NCBI GenBank assembly: GCA_044222245.1
Contig: JBGANQ010000039.1
Location: 10,840-74,839 of the forward strand
Direction of reading: 5' to 3'
DNA: 64,000 nucleotides
Source of the DNA: CALFML01 sp044222245
GTDB taxonomy: Bacteria > Myxococcota_A > Polyangia > Palsa-1104 > JAEUJZ01
Below are positions 33,745-43,864 of the stretch, in pieces; the first letter of the stretch is position 1; each line of letters starts with the position of its first letter. The position numbers were made by a program, and so were the translations under genes. Below the pieces are notes generated by a model. The model searched no databases. It was not told the origin of the DNA and was given only the letters and a program-made list of their open reading frames with translations.

Positions 33745-36512
33745 TCGAAAGCGTCCTGCCGGAAGCCCTTGGCAATGGGCGGCCGCACCGCAGCTCCGGC
33801 GCCGATCCGCCGCACCGCGACCGCGGTGACCTTGTACTCGGGGCAGCGCGTGTTTGGATCCGCGTTGCCGCTGGTGAGCAGGTTGGTCTTCACCTCGGGG
33901 AAGTGGAAGGAGAGAAAGACATTGCCCGGGGCGACGCGCACGGTCACAATCGCGTGCGTCTGCACCTTGCCGCGCGCGCTCTCGACTTCCACTTGATCGC
34001 CGGCGGCGATGCCCAGGCGCGCCGCGTCCTCGGGATGGATCTCGACCAGGTCTTCGCCCTGCAGCTCCAGGTTCCCGGTTCGCCGCGTCTGCGTGCCCGA
34101 GTTGTAGTGCGCCAGCTGCCGGCCGGTGATGAGGATGAACGGAAACTGCTCGCTGGCTACCTCCCCCGGCGGCTCCCAGTCCACGCCAAACAGTCGCGCG
34201 CGGCCGCTCGGCGTCTCGAATTTTTCCGTGAACAGCACCGGCGTACCCGGGTGCGACTTGTCGAGCACCGGCCACTGCAGTCCCTGCTTGCCAAGGCGTG
34301 CATGGGACACGCCGGCCAGCGCGGGCGTAAGCTCAGCGATCTCGTCCATCACCTCGGCCGCGGCCTTGTGCGGCATCGCATAGCCAAGCCGCGCCGAGAG
34401 GTCAAACAGGATCTCGATGTCCTTGCGGGAGTCGCCGGGCGTCGGCATGGCCTGGTTTACAAGCTGGATGCGGCGCTCGGCGTTGGTGAAGGTTCCGTCC
34501 TTCTCCAAGAAGCTCGAGCCGGGGAGCAGCACGTGGGCAAACTCGGCCGTCCGGTTGGCGAAGATGTCATGGACGACCAGCAGCTGCAGCGAGCGCAGCG
34601 CCGCCTCGACATGACTCACGTTGGGATCGGTCTGCGCGATGTCCTCGCCGAAGACGTACATCGCCTTGACCGACCCGTTGATCGCGCCGGCGAACATCTC
34701 CGGGATCATCAGCCCGCGCTCCTTCTTGATCGCGACCTGCCACTTCTTCTCGAACTGGGCGCGCACCCGGTCGTCGCTCATCGGGCGGTACATGGTCAGG
34801 TAGCTCGGCAGGGCGCCCATGTCGCTTGAGCCCTGCACATTGTTCTGACCACGCAGCGGGTTCTGTCCCGCCCCGCGTCTCCCGAGGTTGCCGGTGAGGA
34901 CCGCCAGGTTCGCCAGACAGCGCACTCCCGAGACGCCCTGCGACTGCTCGGTCACGCCAAGACCGTACGAGATCATGGCCGGCGGAGACGTAGCGTAAAG
35001 ATGCGCCGCGCGCTCGAGGTCCTTGGCCGGCACGCCGCTGAGCTCTTCGACATAGCTCGGCGTGTACTTTTTGATGAACGACCGATACAGCTCGGTGTCC
35101 TCGGCGCGCTCGGCGAGGAACTTTTCATCCGCGAGCCCGTCGCGCAAGATGACGTGCGCCAGCCCGTTGTACACCGCGACGTTGGTGCCGGGCCGGAGCT
35201 GGAGAAACACATCTGCCAGGGCGGCGAGCTCGATGCGCCGCGGATCGATCACGATAAGCTTGGCGCCGCGCAGCACCGCTTCCTTCATACGCGCGCCCAC
35301 CACCGGATGGCCTTCGGTGGGGTTGGCGCCGGTGAGCAGCAGACACCTTGTCAGATCGATGTCGGCAAACGAGTTCGTGCCGCCGGACTCCCCAAACGAG
35401 CGAATCAGCCCAAGCGAGGTCGGCGAGTGGCAGACCCGCGAGCAGTTGTCGATGTTGTTGGTGCCAATGGCGGCGCGAAACAGCTTCTGCAGAATGTAGT
35501 TTTCTTCGTTCGTGCAGCGGCTCGAGCTGATGGCGCAGATCGCGTCCGGACCGAATTTTTCCTTGATGTTGCGCAGGCCGCTGGCGACAAACGTCATCGC
35601 CTCGTCCCAGCTCGCCTCGCGCCAGCTGCCGTCTGGGCGGCGCAGCATGGGCGAGGTGAGCCGGTCCCGCGCGCGGGCGTACTGGTGCGCGAACCTTCCC
35701 TTTACGCAGGTGTGGCCGACATTGGCCGGCCCGGTCTCCGCTGGATCGATCGCGACGACCTGGTCGCCCCGCACATGCACGTCCAGCGAACAGCCGACGC
35801 CGCAGTACGCGCACGTCGTGGTCACGGTCTTGTCGAAGGACTCCTTGGCGCGGAACGCTGCCTCGTCGAGCGCGCCGGTCGGACAGGTCTGCACGCAGGC
35901 GCCGCACGACACGCACGCGCTGTCCGCGAACGCGGCGTCGATGCCGGCGACGATGCGCGTGCCCCACCCTCGCCCCGCATAGGCCAGCGCGAAGGTGCCC
36001 TGCAGCTCGTCGCAGGCCCGCACGCAGCGGCCGCAGACGATGCACTCGTTCATGTCGACCTTGATGTACGGGTGCCGATCGTCCTTTTCGTACGCGTGCC
36101 TCTCGCCGATAAAGCGGCTCGTCTTCACGCCCAGGTGGCGGGCCACCTCGCGCAGCTCATTGCGCTCGCCATCGCGGTGAAGCGCCGCCTCGGGATAGTC
36201 CGACAGCACGAGCTCGACGACTCCCTTGGCGACCCGGAGCGCGCGATCGTCCCTGGTGTCAATCTCCATCCCCTCGCGCACCAGGCTGGTGCACGCCGGC
36301 ACCGGACCGCGGGCGCCGGTCACGCCGACCATGCAGACGCGGCACGCGCCAAAGGCCGCGAGCTTGGGATCGTAGCAGAGAGTCGGTATGTAGATTTTCT
36401 CGCGCCGCGCCACATCCAGGATCGTCGCGCGGTCGCTGGCGACGACGGCGCGCCCGTCGATCTTCAAGTGCACGAGGTTGCGGCCCGCGCCGTTGGCGCC
36501 ATTTCCGGTCAT
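33741..36512 (-). CDS. NAD-dependent formate dehydrogenase, catalytic molybdenum subunit
   Basis: 923 residues from the ATG at 36512, which overlaps the upstream stop (ATGA). An N-terminal [2Fe-2S] ferredoxin domain has C46, C57, C60 and C74. Two 4Fe-4S motifs (CIVCGRCVRAC about 155; CVSCGACVQTC about 200) and a fourth (TCAYCGVGC about 233) precede the molybdopterin domain. The metal-ligand position is SRVCHSPTS (about 359), encoded by TGC, so this is a cysteine enzyme, not a selenoprotein. The C-terminal cofactor-binding domain is complete. The architecture matches soluble FdsA/FdhF-type enzymes that oxidise formate to CO2 and pass electrons through the NuoE/NuoF partner to NAD. Confidence 0.94.
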   Translation of the reverse strand: MTGNGANGAGRNLVHLKIDGRAVVASDRATILDVARREKIYIPTLCYDPKLAAFGACRVCMVGVTGARGPVPACTSLVREGMEIDTRDDRALRVAKGVVELVLSDYPEAALHRDGERNELREVARHLGVKTSRFIGERHAYEKDDRHPYIKVDMNECIVCGRCVRACDELQGTFALAYAGRGWGTRIVAGIDAAFADSACVSCGACVQTCPTGALDEAAFRAKESFDKTVTTTCAYCGVGCSLDVHVRGDQVVAIDPAETGPANVGHTCVKGRFAHQYARARDRLTSPMLRRPDGSWREASWDEAMTFVASGLRNIKEKFGPDAICAISSSRCTNEENYILQKLFRAAIGTNNIDNCSRVCHSPTSLGLIRSFGESGGTNSFADIDLTRCLLLTGANPTEGHPVVGARMKEAVLRGAKLIVIDPRRIELAALADVFLQLRPGTNVAVYNGLAHVILRDGLADEKFLAERAEDTELYRSFIKKYTPSYVEELSGVPAKDLERAAHLYATSPPAMISYGLGVTEQSQGVSGVRCLANLAVLTGNLGRRGAGQNPLRGQNNVQGSSDMGALPSYLTMYRPMSDDRVRAQFEKKWQVAIKKERGLMIPEMFAGAINGSVKAMYVFGEDIAQTDPNVSHVEAALRSLQLLVVHDIFANRTAEFAHVLLPGSSFLEKDGTFTNAERRIQLVNQAMPTPGDSRKDIEILFDLSARLGYAMPHKAAAEVMDEIAELTPALAGVSHARLGKQGLQWPVLDKSHPGTPVLFTEKFETPSGRARLFGVDWEPPGEVASEQFPFILITGRQLAHYNSGTQTRRTGNLELQGEDLVEIHPEDAARLGIAAGDQVEVESARGKVQTHAIVTVRVAPGNVFLSFHFPEVKTNLLTSGNADPNTRCPEYKVTAVAVRRIGAGAAVRPPIAKGFRQDAFD

Positions 36513-38275
36513 TTCACACCTTGCATCATCTCGTCGCGGAAGTGCAGCAGGAGCGAGGCGATGGGCATGGGGATGGCGCCGCCGTGCGCGCACAGTGAGC
36601 CGAGCTTCATCGTCTCGCAGAGATCCGTGAGCAGCGCGACATCCGCCACGACCTCGGCGCGCTCCCGCCGCTGCTGCAGGCGCTTGGCGAGCTCGATGCC
36701 GCGCCGCCCGCCGATCCGGCAAGGGAAGCACTTGCCACAGGACTCGGCGTCGCAAAACTCGAACAGGTGCACGGCGATGTCGCGCGGGTCCACGCCCTCG
36801 GCCCAGGCGACGATGCCGCCGTGTCCAAGGAGCGCGCCGACGGCGTCGAGCTCCTCGAAGCCGAGCGGCGTGTCAAGCAGCGAGTCGGGGATAATGCCGC
36901 CGAGCGGTCCGCCTACCTGCACTGCCTTAATCTTTCCCTTTTTTAAGCCGCCGCCGTACTCCATCAAGATAGTCCGGAGCGAGACGCCAAACGGCACCTC
37001 GAACAGGCCGGGCCGCACGAACTGCTCGTTGAGCGAGACCGCCTTGGTGCCGCGGCTCTTGCCGATTCCGAGCTTGGCGTACTGGTCGCCGCCGTGGCGG
37101 ATGATCCAGCCCAGGTTCACCAGCGTCTCGACGTTGTTGACGATGGTGGGCTTCTCGAATAAACCTTTCTCGGCGGGGTACGGCGGTCGCGCGGTGACCA
37201 TCCCGCGCAGACCCTCCAGCGACCGCAGCAGCGCGGTCTCTTCGCCGCACACGTACGAGCCGGCGCCTTCGACCACCGAGATGTCGAACGAGAAGGCCGA
37301 GCCGGCGATCTTTTCGCCCAGCCAGCCCGCCCGGCGGGCGTCTTCCACGGCCTTTCGCAGCACCGGCGCGCAGTCGGGATACTCGCTGCGCACGTAGATA
37401 TAGCCGTGCGTCGCGCCGATGGCGTAGCCGGCGATCGCGACGCCTTCAATGACCGCGAACGGATCGCGCTCCATCAGATACTTGTCGATGTACGAGCCAG
37501 GATCACCTTCGTCGGCGTTGCACACCACGAACGCCTGGTCGGCCCGCTTGGCGTTCGCGGCGGTGAAGCGCCACTTGGTCGCCGTCGGAAAGCCAGCGCC
37601 GCCGCGTCCCCGCAGCTGCGATTTTTCGACCTCGCCCAGGACCTCGTCCGGCGTGCTGGTGCGCAGGGCTTTGCTCAGGCCGGAAAATACGTGACTTGCC
37701 ATCGCCACATCGAGCTTGGTCGCATCAACCGGCAGCGCGACTCGCTCCAGCACAATCGCCGGGCAGCCATGGACGGCGAAGACCGGCAGGTTCGCATCCT
37801 TGGCCTCGGGGAGGGCTTGGCCCTTGGCCAGCTGCCGGGCGCGCTCGGGCGTGAGCTTGCCGTACACCCGGCCTTCGATCTCGACCGCGGGCCCGGCGTT
37901 GCAGAAGCCGAGGCAGTACACTTCTTCCAGCGACACCGAGCCGTCCGCGCTCGTCTCACCAAGCCGCACGCCCAGCGCTTCCTCCATCCAGTGCACCGAC
38001 GCGTCGCTGCAGCTGGCAAAGCATGCGGTGCCCTTGCACACCTTCACCCGCGTGCGACCGCGCTTGTTCAGGCCAAGATCGCCGTAAAATGTGGCGACGC
38101 CGTACACGGCGGCCTCGGGCTGATGGACCGCCTTGGCGATAGCGGCAATGTCGGCTGGCGTGATCTCCCGCCGCTCGTGCATCACCGCCTTGAGTCGCTG
38201 GAGCGCGTTGTCGGTCGCGTCGAAATCGAGTCGCCGACGCCTTAGCTGTACGAGGTTATGGGACACGCTGCGCAT
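36509..38275 (-). CDS. Formate dehydrogenase NuoE-NuoF fusion (diaphorase) subunit
   Basis: 588 residues from the ATG at 38275, with GAGGA upstream. The NuoE-like part (about 1-160) binds a [2Fe-2S] cluster via C80, C85, C121 and C125. The NuoF-like part (about 210-588) has the FMN/NAD site (RGRGGAGFPTATKW, CNADEGDPGSY, GAGSYVCGEETAL) and a 4Fe-4S motif (SCGKCFPCR with a later SLC). In many bacteria these are two genes (fdsG and fdsB); here they are one. It is first in the three-gene operon. The long open frame upstream of 38275 is not coding; it covers site D. Confidence 0.93.
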   Translation of the reverse strand: MRSVSHNLVQLRRRRLDFDATDNALQRLKAVMHERREITPADIAAIAKAVHQPEAAVYGVATFYGDLGLNKRGRTRVKVCKGTACFASCSDASVHWMEEALGVRLGETSADGSVSLEEVYCLGFCNAGPAVEIEGRVYGKLTPERARQLAKGQALPEAKDANLPVFAVHGCPAIVLERVALPVDATKLDVAMASHVFSGLSKALRTSTPDEVLGEVEKSQLRGRGGAGFPTATKWRFTAANAKRADQAFVVCNADEGDPGSYIDKYLMERDPFAVIEGVAIAGYAIGATHGYIYVRSEYPDCAPVLRKAVEDARRAGWLGEKIAGSAFSFDISVVEGAGSYVCGEETALLRSLEGLRGMVTARPPYPAEKGLFEKPTIVNNVETLVNLGWIIRHGGDQYAKLGIGKSRGTKAVSLNEQFVRPGLFEVPFGVSLRTILMEYGGGLKKGKIKAVQVGGPLGGIIPDSLLDTPLGFEELDAVGALLGHGGIVAWAEGVDPRDIAVHLFEFCDAESCGKCFPCRIGGRRGIELAKRLQQRRERAEVVADVALLTDLCETMKLGSLCAHGGAIPMPIASLLLHFRDEMMQGVK

Positions 38276-38433
38276 TATATAGTCCTCGCGGCACGCGGCT
38301 ATTTGGTTGCGAAATTTTCGGGCACCGCACGCCCGCGCCGGCAGGCGGCCGGACCAAGACGCCCTGCCAGCTGGCCCGGCTCGGGCCCCCGGCCGCCGCG
38401 GGCCCCGCGGTCGCCGCCCAAGCCCTCGCCCGG

Positions 38434-38520
38434 TTTCCAGCGCCGGTCCTTCGCGGCCAGCCGGCGGTGGAAAGTTCACACCTCGCTTGGCGACGGAGAG
38501 TACGGTTCGCGGTGAACTAT
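38434..38520. other. Attachment site D: right end of segment III
   Basis: The core TTCGCGGTGAACTA lies at 38507-38520 (GCGGTGA from 38509). On its left: TTTCCAG (38434-38440, -75), GTGGAAA (38467-38473, TGGAAA at -41) and CGACGG (38491-38496, -18). All three offsets equal those at site B. On its right there is no CTGGAA pair at +56 or +68, so segment IV lacks a recognisable left arm. Flanking bases GTTCGCGGTGAACTA are identical to site E over 15 nt. Confidence 0.82.
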
Positions 38521-38795
38521 CGGCCCGGCGCGCCAGGGCGGCGCGCTGTTCCCCGAGGCGCTCCCGCCGTCGCCGCCTTGCGGGAACGGCGGCCAGCGCG
38601 GCAGAGCGGCCCATCCATCCGACTGGCGCAGCTTGGCCGCGCCGACTCGCAACTCGGGGTCGGGCGCGACCGAAAAGGATCTTGATCGGCAGCCCCGGCG
38701 CGCGTCAACCGGGACGCCGATCGCTGCTCCACGCCACGCGCCGGCCTGCCGCCGCAGGCCCTCTTCAGTCGGGACGCCGGGAATAGGTGAAGACA

Positions 38796-39920
38796 ATGGC
38801 TACCTTTGCACAGCCCCAAAAAGCTGCCCACGCTCTTGAGCTGCCCCAGAAAGTGGTCGTGCCCGAAACGGCGCCGGTGACTGCCCCGCCCGCCGTCACC
38901 GCACCGGCGCACGCGCCGGCAGCCGCCGATGCAGCGGCGGTGTTCCCCCACCTGACCGATGGGCCGGCCGTCGCCCCCGCCGGACCCAAGCTGGTCAAGA
39001 CGCAGGCGATCCACACCGACGCCGCGCCGCTGTACCAGGCGCTCGGTAACGCCTCTGGGCTGAGCAAGGCCGAGCTGCCCCTGGCGCGCAGCACCGCCGG
39101 CCACCTGCTGGAGGAGTCGGCGGCCGCCGGCGTGATCAACCCCAATCAGTATGCCTACGAGCTGGCCACCGCCCGCCGCGAGTCGCACCTGGGCAACTGG
39201 CCCAACGAGTTTGGCGGCAGCGCCTACTTCGAGAAGAGGTACGGCTACAAGTCCAGCCACCGCGACGACCTGCAGAACACGCAGCCCGGCGATGGCGCCA
39301 AGTACCACGGCCGCGGCCTCGTCCAAATCACCGGCCGCCGCAACTACACCGACTGGACCGAGCGGCTGGGTAAAGAGAACTACCTGCACAACGGCCAGCC
39401 CGTGGACCTGGTGAATCACCCCGAGCTCGCCGCCGACCCGCAGATCGCCGCCCGCATCGCGGTCCAGGGGAGTCGCGACGGGACGTTCACCCAGCACAAG
39501 CTCGGCGACTACATAAACGACAAGCAGACCGACTACTACCACGCCCGGCGGGTAATAAATGGTCTGGACCACGCGCAGGAGATTGCCGACCAGGCGACTT
39601 CCTTCCAGCATGTGATCGAGCAGCACCGCGGCGAGTACGCGGGCGCGGTCCTGCAGACCCAGCTCAAGAACCTGCCGAGCGCGCACGAAGGGACCCTGAG
39701 CGGCGGCGCCCCCGCCACCCTCCCCGCCGAGCTGTTCTCACCCACGCGCGCCACCACCGATGGCGGGAAGTTCGTGACGCCGGACAAGCTGCTCAGCAAC
39801 TCGGTCGGCCACTTCGACAACAGCGTGCCGCTTGGCAAGTACACCACCGTCAAGGCGGCGGCCCCGCCGGCGCCGGTGGTCGCTGCCGACCCGGCGGTCA
39901 AGACCGAGCCGGCCACCTAG
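38796..39920 (+). CDS. GH19-type chitinase/endolysin-like hydrolase
   Basis: 374 residues from the ATG at 38796 (AGGTGA 5 nt upstream; a GTG at 38787 is also in frame). The N-terminal about 80 residues are Ala/Pro-rich and disordered. The GH19/lysozyme-like domain is at about 95-265, with probable catalytic E129 (ARRESHLG), YFEKRYGY, YHGRGLVQITGRRNY and LVNHPELAADPQIAA. The C-terminus is Ala/Pro-rich again. There is no signal peptide, so it is either a secreted effector (for example through a type VI-like or phage-derived system) or released by lysis. Substrate may be peptidoglycan or chitin. It is the only gene in segment IV. Confidence 0.85.
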   Translation: MATFAQPQKAAHALELPQKVVVPETAPVTAPPAVTAPAHAPAAADAAAVFPHLTDGPAVAPAGPKLVKTQAIHTDAAPLYQALGNASGLSKAELPLARSTAGHLLEESAAAGVINPNQYAYELATARRESHLGNWPNEFGGSAYFEKRYGYKSSHRDDLQNTQPGDGAKYHGRGLVQITGRRNYTDWTERLGKENYLHNGQPVDLVNHPELAADPQIAARIAVQGSRDGTFTQHKLGDYINDKQTDYYHARRVINGLDHAQEIADQATSFQHVIEQHRGEYAGAVLQTQLKNLPSAHEGTLSGGAPATLPAELFSPTRATTDGGKFVTPDKLLSNSVGHFDNSVPLGKYTTVKAAAPPAPVVAADPAVKTEPAT

Positions 39921-40008
39921 TCTCCCCCTCAAGGCCGCGGGGCTTCCCCGCTCCTTCCCGGGCCGCTTCAAGGCTCGATTTCCAGTCGCCAAATGCGCGG
40001 ACAACAGT

Positions 40009-40019
40009 TCGCGGTGAAC
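40009..40019. other. Attachment site E (attR): right outer junction
   Basis: TCGCGGTGAAC, the reverse complement of the kinase codons V-H-R-E/D. Its right side continues as kinase N-lobe coding sequence (minus strand). Its left side is element DNA. The usual right-end arms are missing at -41 and -18; a TTTCCAG at 39979-39985 suggests a deletion of about 43 bp relative to sites B and D. Confidence 0.75.
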
Positions 40020-40877
40020 TACACACTGGGCGCTGGCGGCGCGCAGCGCTTCGGCGACCTGGGTGGCGATGCGCAGCGCGCGCGTCGCCGGCAGCGGCCC
40101 AGACTGGAGGACGACCTCGAGGGTGGGGCCCTCGACCAGCTCCATCACCAGGAAGGCGCGGCCCCCCGGCAGACGGCCAAAGTCGGTCACATCGACGATC
40201 CCCGGATGACGGGCGCGGCAGGCGGCGCGGGCCTCCATGATGAAGCGTGCCGCCGCCTCTGGATCCCCGGCCATGCCGGGGTGGAGGATCTTGATCGCCA
40301 CCGCCTTCTGCAAGACCATGTGCTCGGCGCGATAGACAATTCCCATGCTCCCCCGCCCAAGCTCGGTGGAGAGGCGGTAGGGACCGATGCGGCGATTCCC
40401 TTCGGGCCCGCCATCGCCCGGGGCGGTTAACAGCTCGCCGCCGCCCACCTCATCGTCGGGGCCGGCAAAGCGGTGCAGCTCGGCTGACAGGCCGCTGGCG
40501 GTCGGCCGCACCGCCACCAGGATCTCGGTGGCGGCGGCGGCGGGCAGGTCGGGATCGCGGTGCCGGGTGGTGATGCGCAGGCGGCCAATCTGCTCCTCCG
40601 GGGAGCCGACCGCGATGCCAAAGATGATCGCCAGGCGCATGACCACCGCATCGCCGCGCTCGGGGGTCAGGGTGTCCAGGGTGACGGTGCTGGTGCCGCG
40701 CTCGTAGCGGACAGCGTGCCCCGAGCCCACCGGCTCGATGGTCACCGCGCTGGCCTTGTGGCGCAGCAGCGCCAGCAGCAGCAGGTCGGCGATGTCACAG
40801 ACCGCGAGCTGGGCCAGCTGCAGCCCCGCGGCGCCCGAGGTGAGGACGGTCTTGCCGAGGTGGACGGGCTCTGTCAT
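40009..40877 (-). pseudogene. Ser/Thr protein kinase, N-terminal half (gene split by integration)
   Basis: The frame starts with the ATG at 40877, 15 nt after the histidine kinase gene. Residues 1-150 resemble the GspE/PulE-type N-terminal domain found in myxobacterial kinases (EILVAVRPTASGLSAELHRF). The kinase N-lobe follows: glycine loop LGRGSMG (173-179), ATP-binding K196 and alpha-C E216, reaching QCVVHRE (284-290), where homology ends at site E. The open frame continues into segment IV to 39738 with unrelated sequence. The missing C-terminal half is at 4,440-3,953. A truncated product with N-lobe only would have no catalytic loop. Confidence 0.93.
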
Positions 40878-40892
40878 GGGTCGGCCTCCGGA

Positions 40893-42773
<1,881 letters not shown>

Positions 42774-42778
42774 CGCCG

Positions 42779-43210
42779 TCAGCGCGCGCCGCCGCGCTCC
42801 CGATTCATCTTGGCGATAAAAGGCAGCGCGTCCTGCAGGCAGCGGAAGACCTGGGTCGGGATGCGCGGCTTGGACAGACCGGTGAAGACCGCCGAGACCG
42901 CGAAGCCGAAGAACGTCTCTCCGACCAGGGCGTAGCAGGTGGTGAGCGAGTCTCCAGTCTCGTTGGCGTAGACGCTGCGGGCGCCGCTGTCCTGATCGAT
43001 GATCGGATCCATGAACACGACCGCGGCACCGCGCACCCCGCACCTTCGCCAGTAGTCATCTTGGAAGGCCAGGCTCTGGCGGGCGGTGGCCTCGGTGTCG
43101 ATGCAGTTGGGAATGGGAACGATGCCCAGGATGTCGGGGGCGATCGCATACATATTGGCGTTGTCGATGGAACCGACCTTCTTCCAGTCGGCAGTGTCGA
43201 TGTCTTTCAA
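42779..43210 (-). CDS. Small signalling-associated protein, paralogue of its upstream neighbour
   Basis: 143 residues from a TTG at 43210 that overlaps the upstream stop (TTGA). It aligns with the next gene along its length: both start with (M)xxIDTxxW, have ATAR followed by a strand pair (AAVVFMDPIIDQDSGAR here; TGVVIVFFDRMTGQDSEAR there), and end in a PRIPxQ segment. The alternating strand-helix pattern and size suggest a SpoIIAA/STAS-like fold. It is probably a sensor or adaptor of the histidine kinase directly downstream. Confidence 0.7.
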   Translation of the reverse strand: MKDIDTADWKKVGSIDNANMYAIAPDILGIVPIPNCIDTEATARQSLAFQDDYWRRCGVRGAAVVFMDPIIDQDSGARSVYANETGDSLTTCYALVGETFFGFAVSAVFTGLSKPRIPTQVFRCLQDALPFIAKMNRERGGAR

Positions 43211-43677
43211 GCCGGGTTCTCCTTGGTTGACTTGGCCGCCGCCCCGCTCGTCGCCCCACTCGCCGCTCCATTTAAGGAGCGCGCCCAGACCACGGCTTCG
43301 TCCACGGAAGAGAAGAGCTGCACCGGAATGCGCGGCCGGGCGACGCCCAGAAAGAAGGTCCCGATGGCCCGGCCGAGCATGGTGCCGCCAACGAGACCGG
43401 TGCCGCGCAGGACCTTGATATCGGGCAGCTGGCCATAGAGCCGCCGCGCCTCGCTGTCCTGGCCGGTCATGCGGTCAAAAAAAACGATCACCACGCCGGT
43501 CTGCCCGTGCTGCCGCAGATACTGCATCTGGAACTCGATGTTCTCGCGGGCGGTCGCTCCGGTATCGGAGGAACCCTGGTGGGGTACAGCGGCGATGATG
43601 TGGGGCTCGATCTCGTAGTAGCGGATGTTCGACGTCTCGCCGATTGGCTGCCAGCTGCTGGTGTCTATCTCAGGCAT
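43207..43677 (-). CDS. Small signalling-associated protein, first gene of the split operon
   Basis: 156 residues from the ATG at 43677; the longer open frame upstream is not supported. It is paralogous to the 143-residue neighbour (see motifs there). It ends in a low-complexity Ala/Gly/Ser tail. It is first in the operon: two paralogues, hybrid histidine kinase, Ser/Thr kinase (split), response regulator. Function unknown; the tandem duplication directly before a histidine kinase suggests a regulatory input pair. Confidence 0.7.
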   Translation of the reverse strand: MPEIDTSSWQPIGETSNIRYYEIEPHIIAAVPHQGSSDTGATARENIEFQMQYLRQHGQTGVVIVFFDRMTGQDSEARRLYGQLPDIKVLRGTGLVGGTMLGRAIGTFFLGVARPRIPVQLFSSVDEAVVWARSLNGAASGATSGAAAKSTKENPA

Positions 43678-43864
43678 AAAGGGGGCCCCTTGGCTGCAAC
43701 CGCCGTCGATAAGGTCGCAGCGAAAGGATATCACGGCGATAGCCGGCAAGTCGAGCCCTGTAGATGTGGCCAAAGGGGCGGCGCGGGCGGCGAAGACAGA
43801 CCTGTAGGCCAGCTCGCCGCGCCAGGCCAGCAGCGGCGGAGCTGGCGGCGGAGCTGGCAGGCGG

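Larger units (their letters stand above)
32179..38519. mobile_element. Segment III: formate dehydrogenase payload (sites C to D)
   Basis: 6.3 kb between site C (paired CTGGAA inside the left end at +56) and site D (TTTCCAG -75, TGGAAA -41, CGACGG -18 inside the right end). It contains a complete soluble formate dehydrogenase gene set plus a small STAS-like gene, and no recombinase. Confidence 0.7.
4425..40019. mobile_element. 35.6-kb integrated array splitting a Ser/Thr kinase gene at its HRD codons
   Basis: The outer limits are the two copies of TCGCGGTGAAC (4425-4435 and 40009-40019), each fused to one half of the same minus-strand kinase gene. A complete tyrosine recombinase lies just inside the left limit. 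Three more core copies (about 14738, 32181, 38509) divide the array into four segments. Three internal cores carry arm motifs at the same distances (TGGAAA 41 nt before, CGACRG 18 nt before). Two left-type sites have paired CTGGAA 56 nt after the core and a third has them at 68 nt. The flanking operon is collinear once the insert is removed. Not determined: whether it excises as a whole or segment by segment. Confidence 0.88.
38508..40019. mobile_element. Segment IV: single-gene remnant or mini-cassette (sites D to E)
   Basis: 1.5 kb between core copies D and E holding one hydrolase gene. Neither a left CTGGAA pair nor the standard right arm set is present; only TTTCCAG survives near E, at -32 instead of -75. 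It may be a degenerate or deletion-trimmed cassette. Confidence 0.5.

Noticed and set aside
35430..35445. Possible selenocysteine at the formate dehydrogenase active site
   Set aside because: The codon at the metal-ligand position is TGC (Cys), not TGA, and no SECIS-type hairpin is needed.
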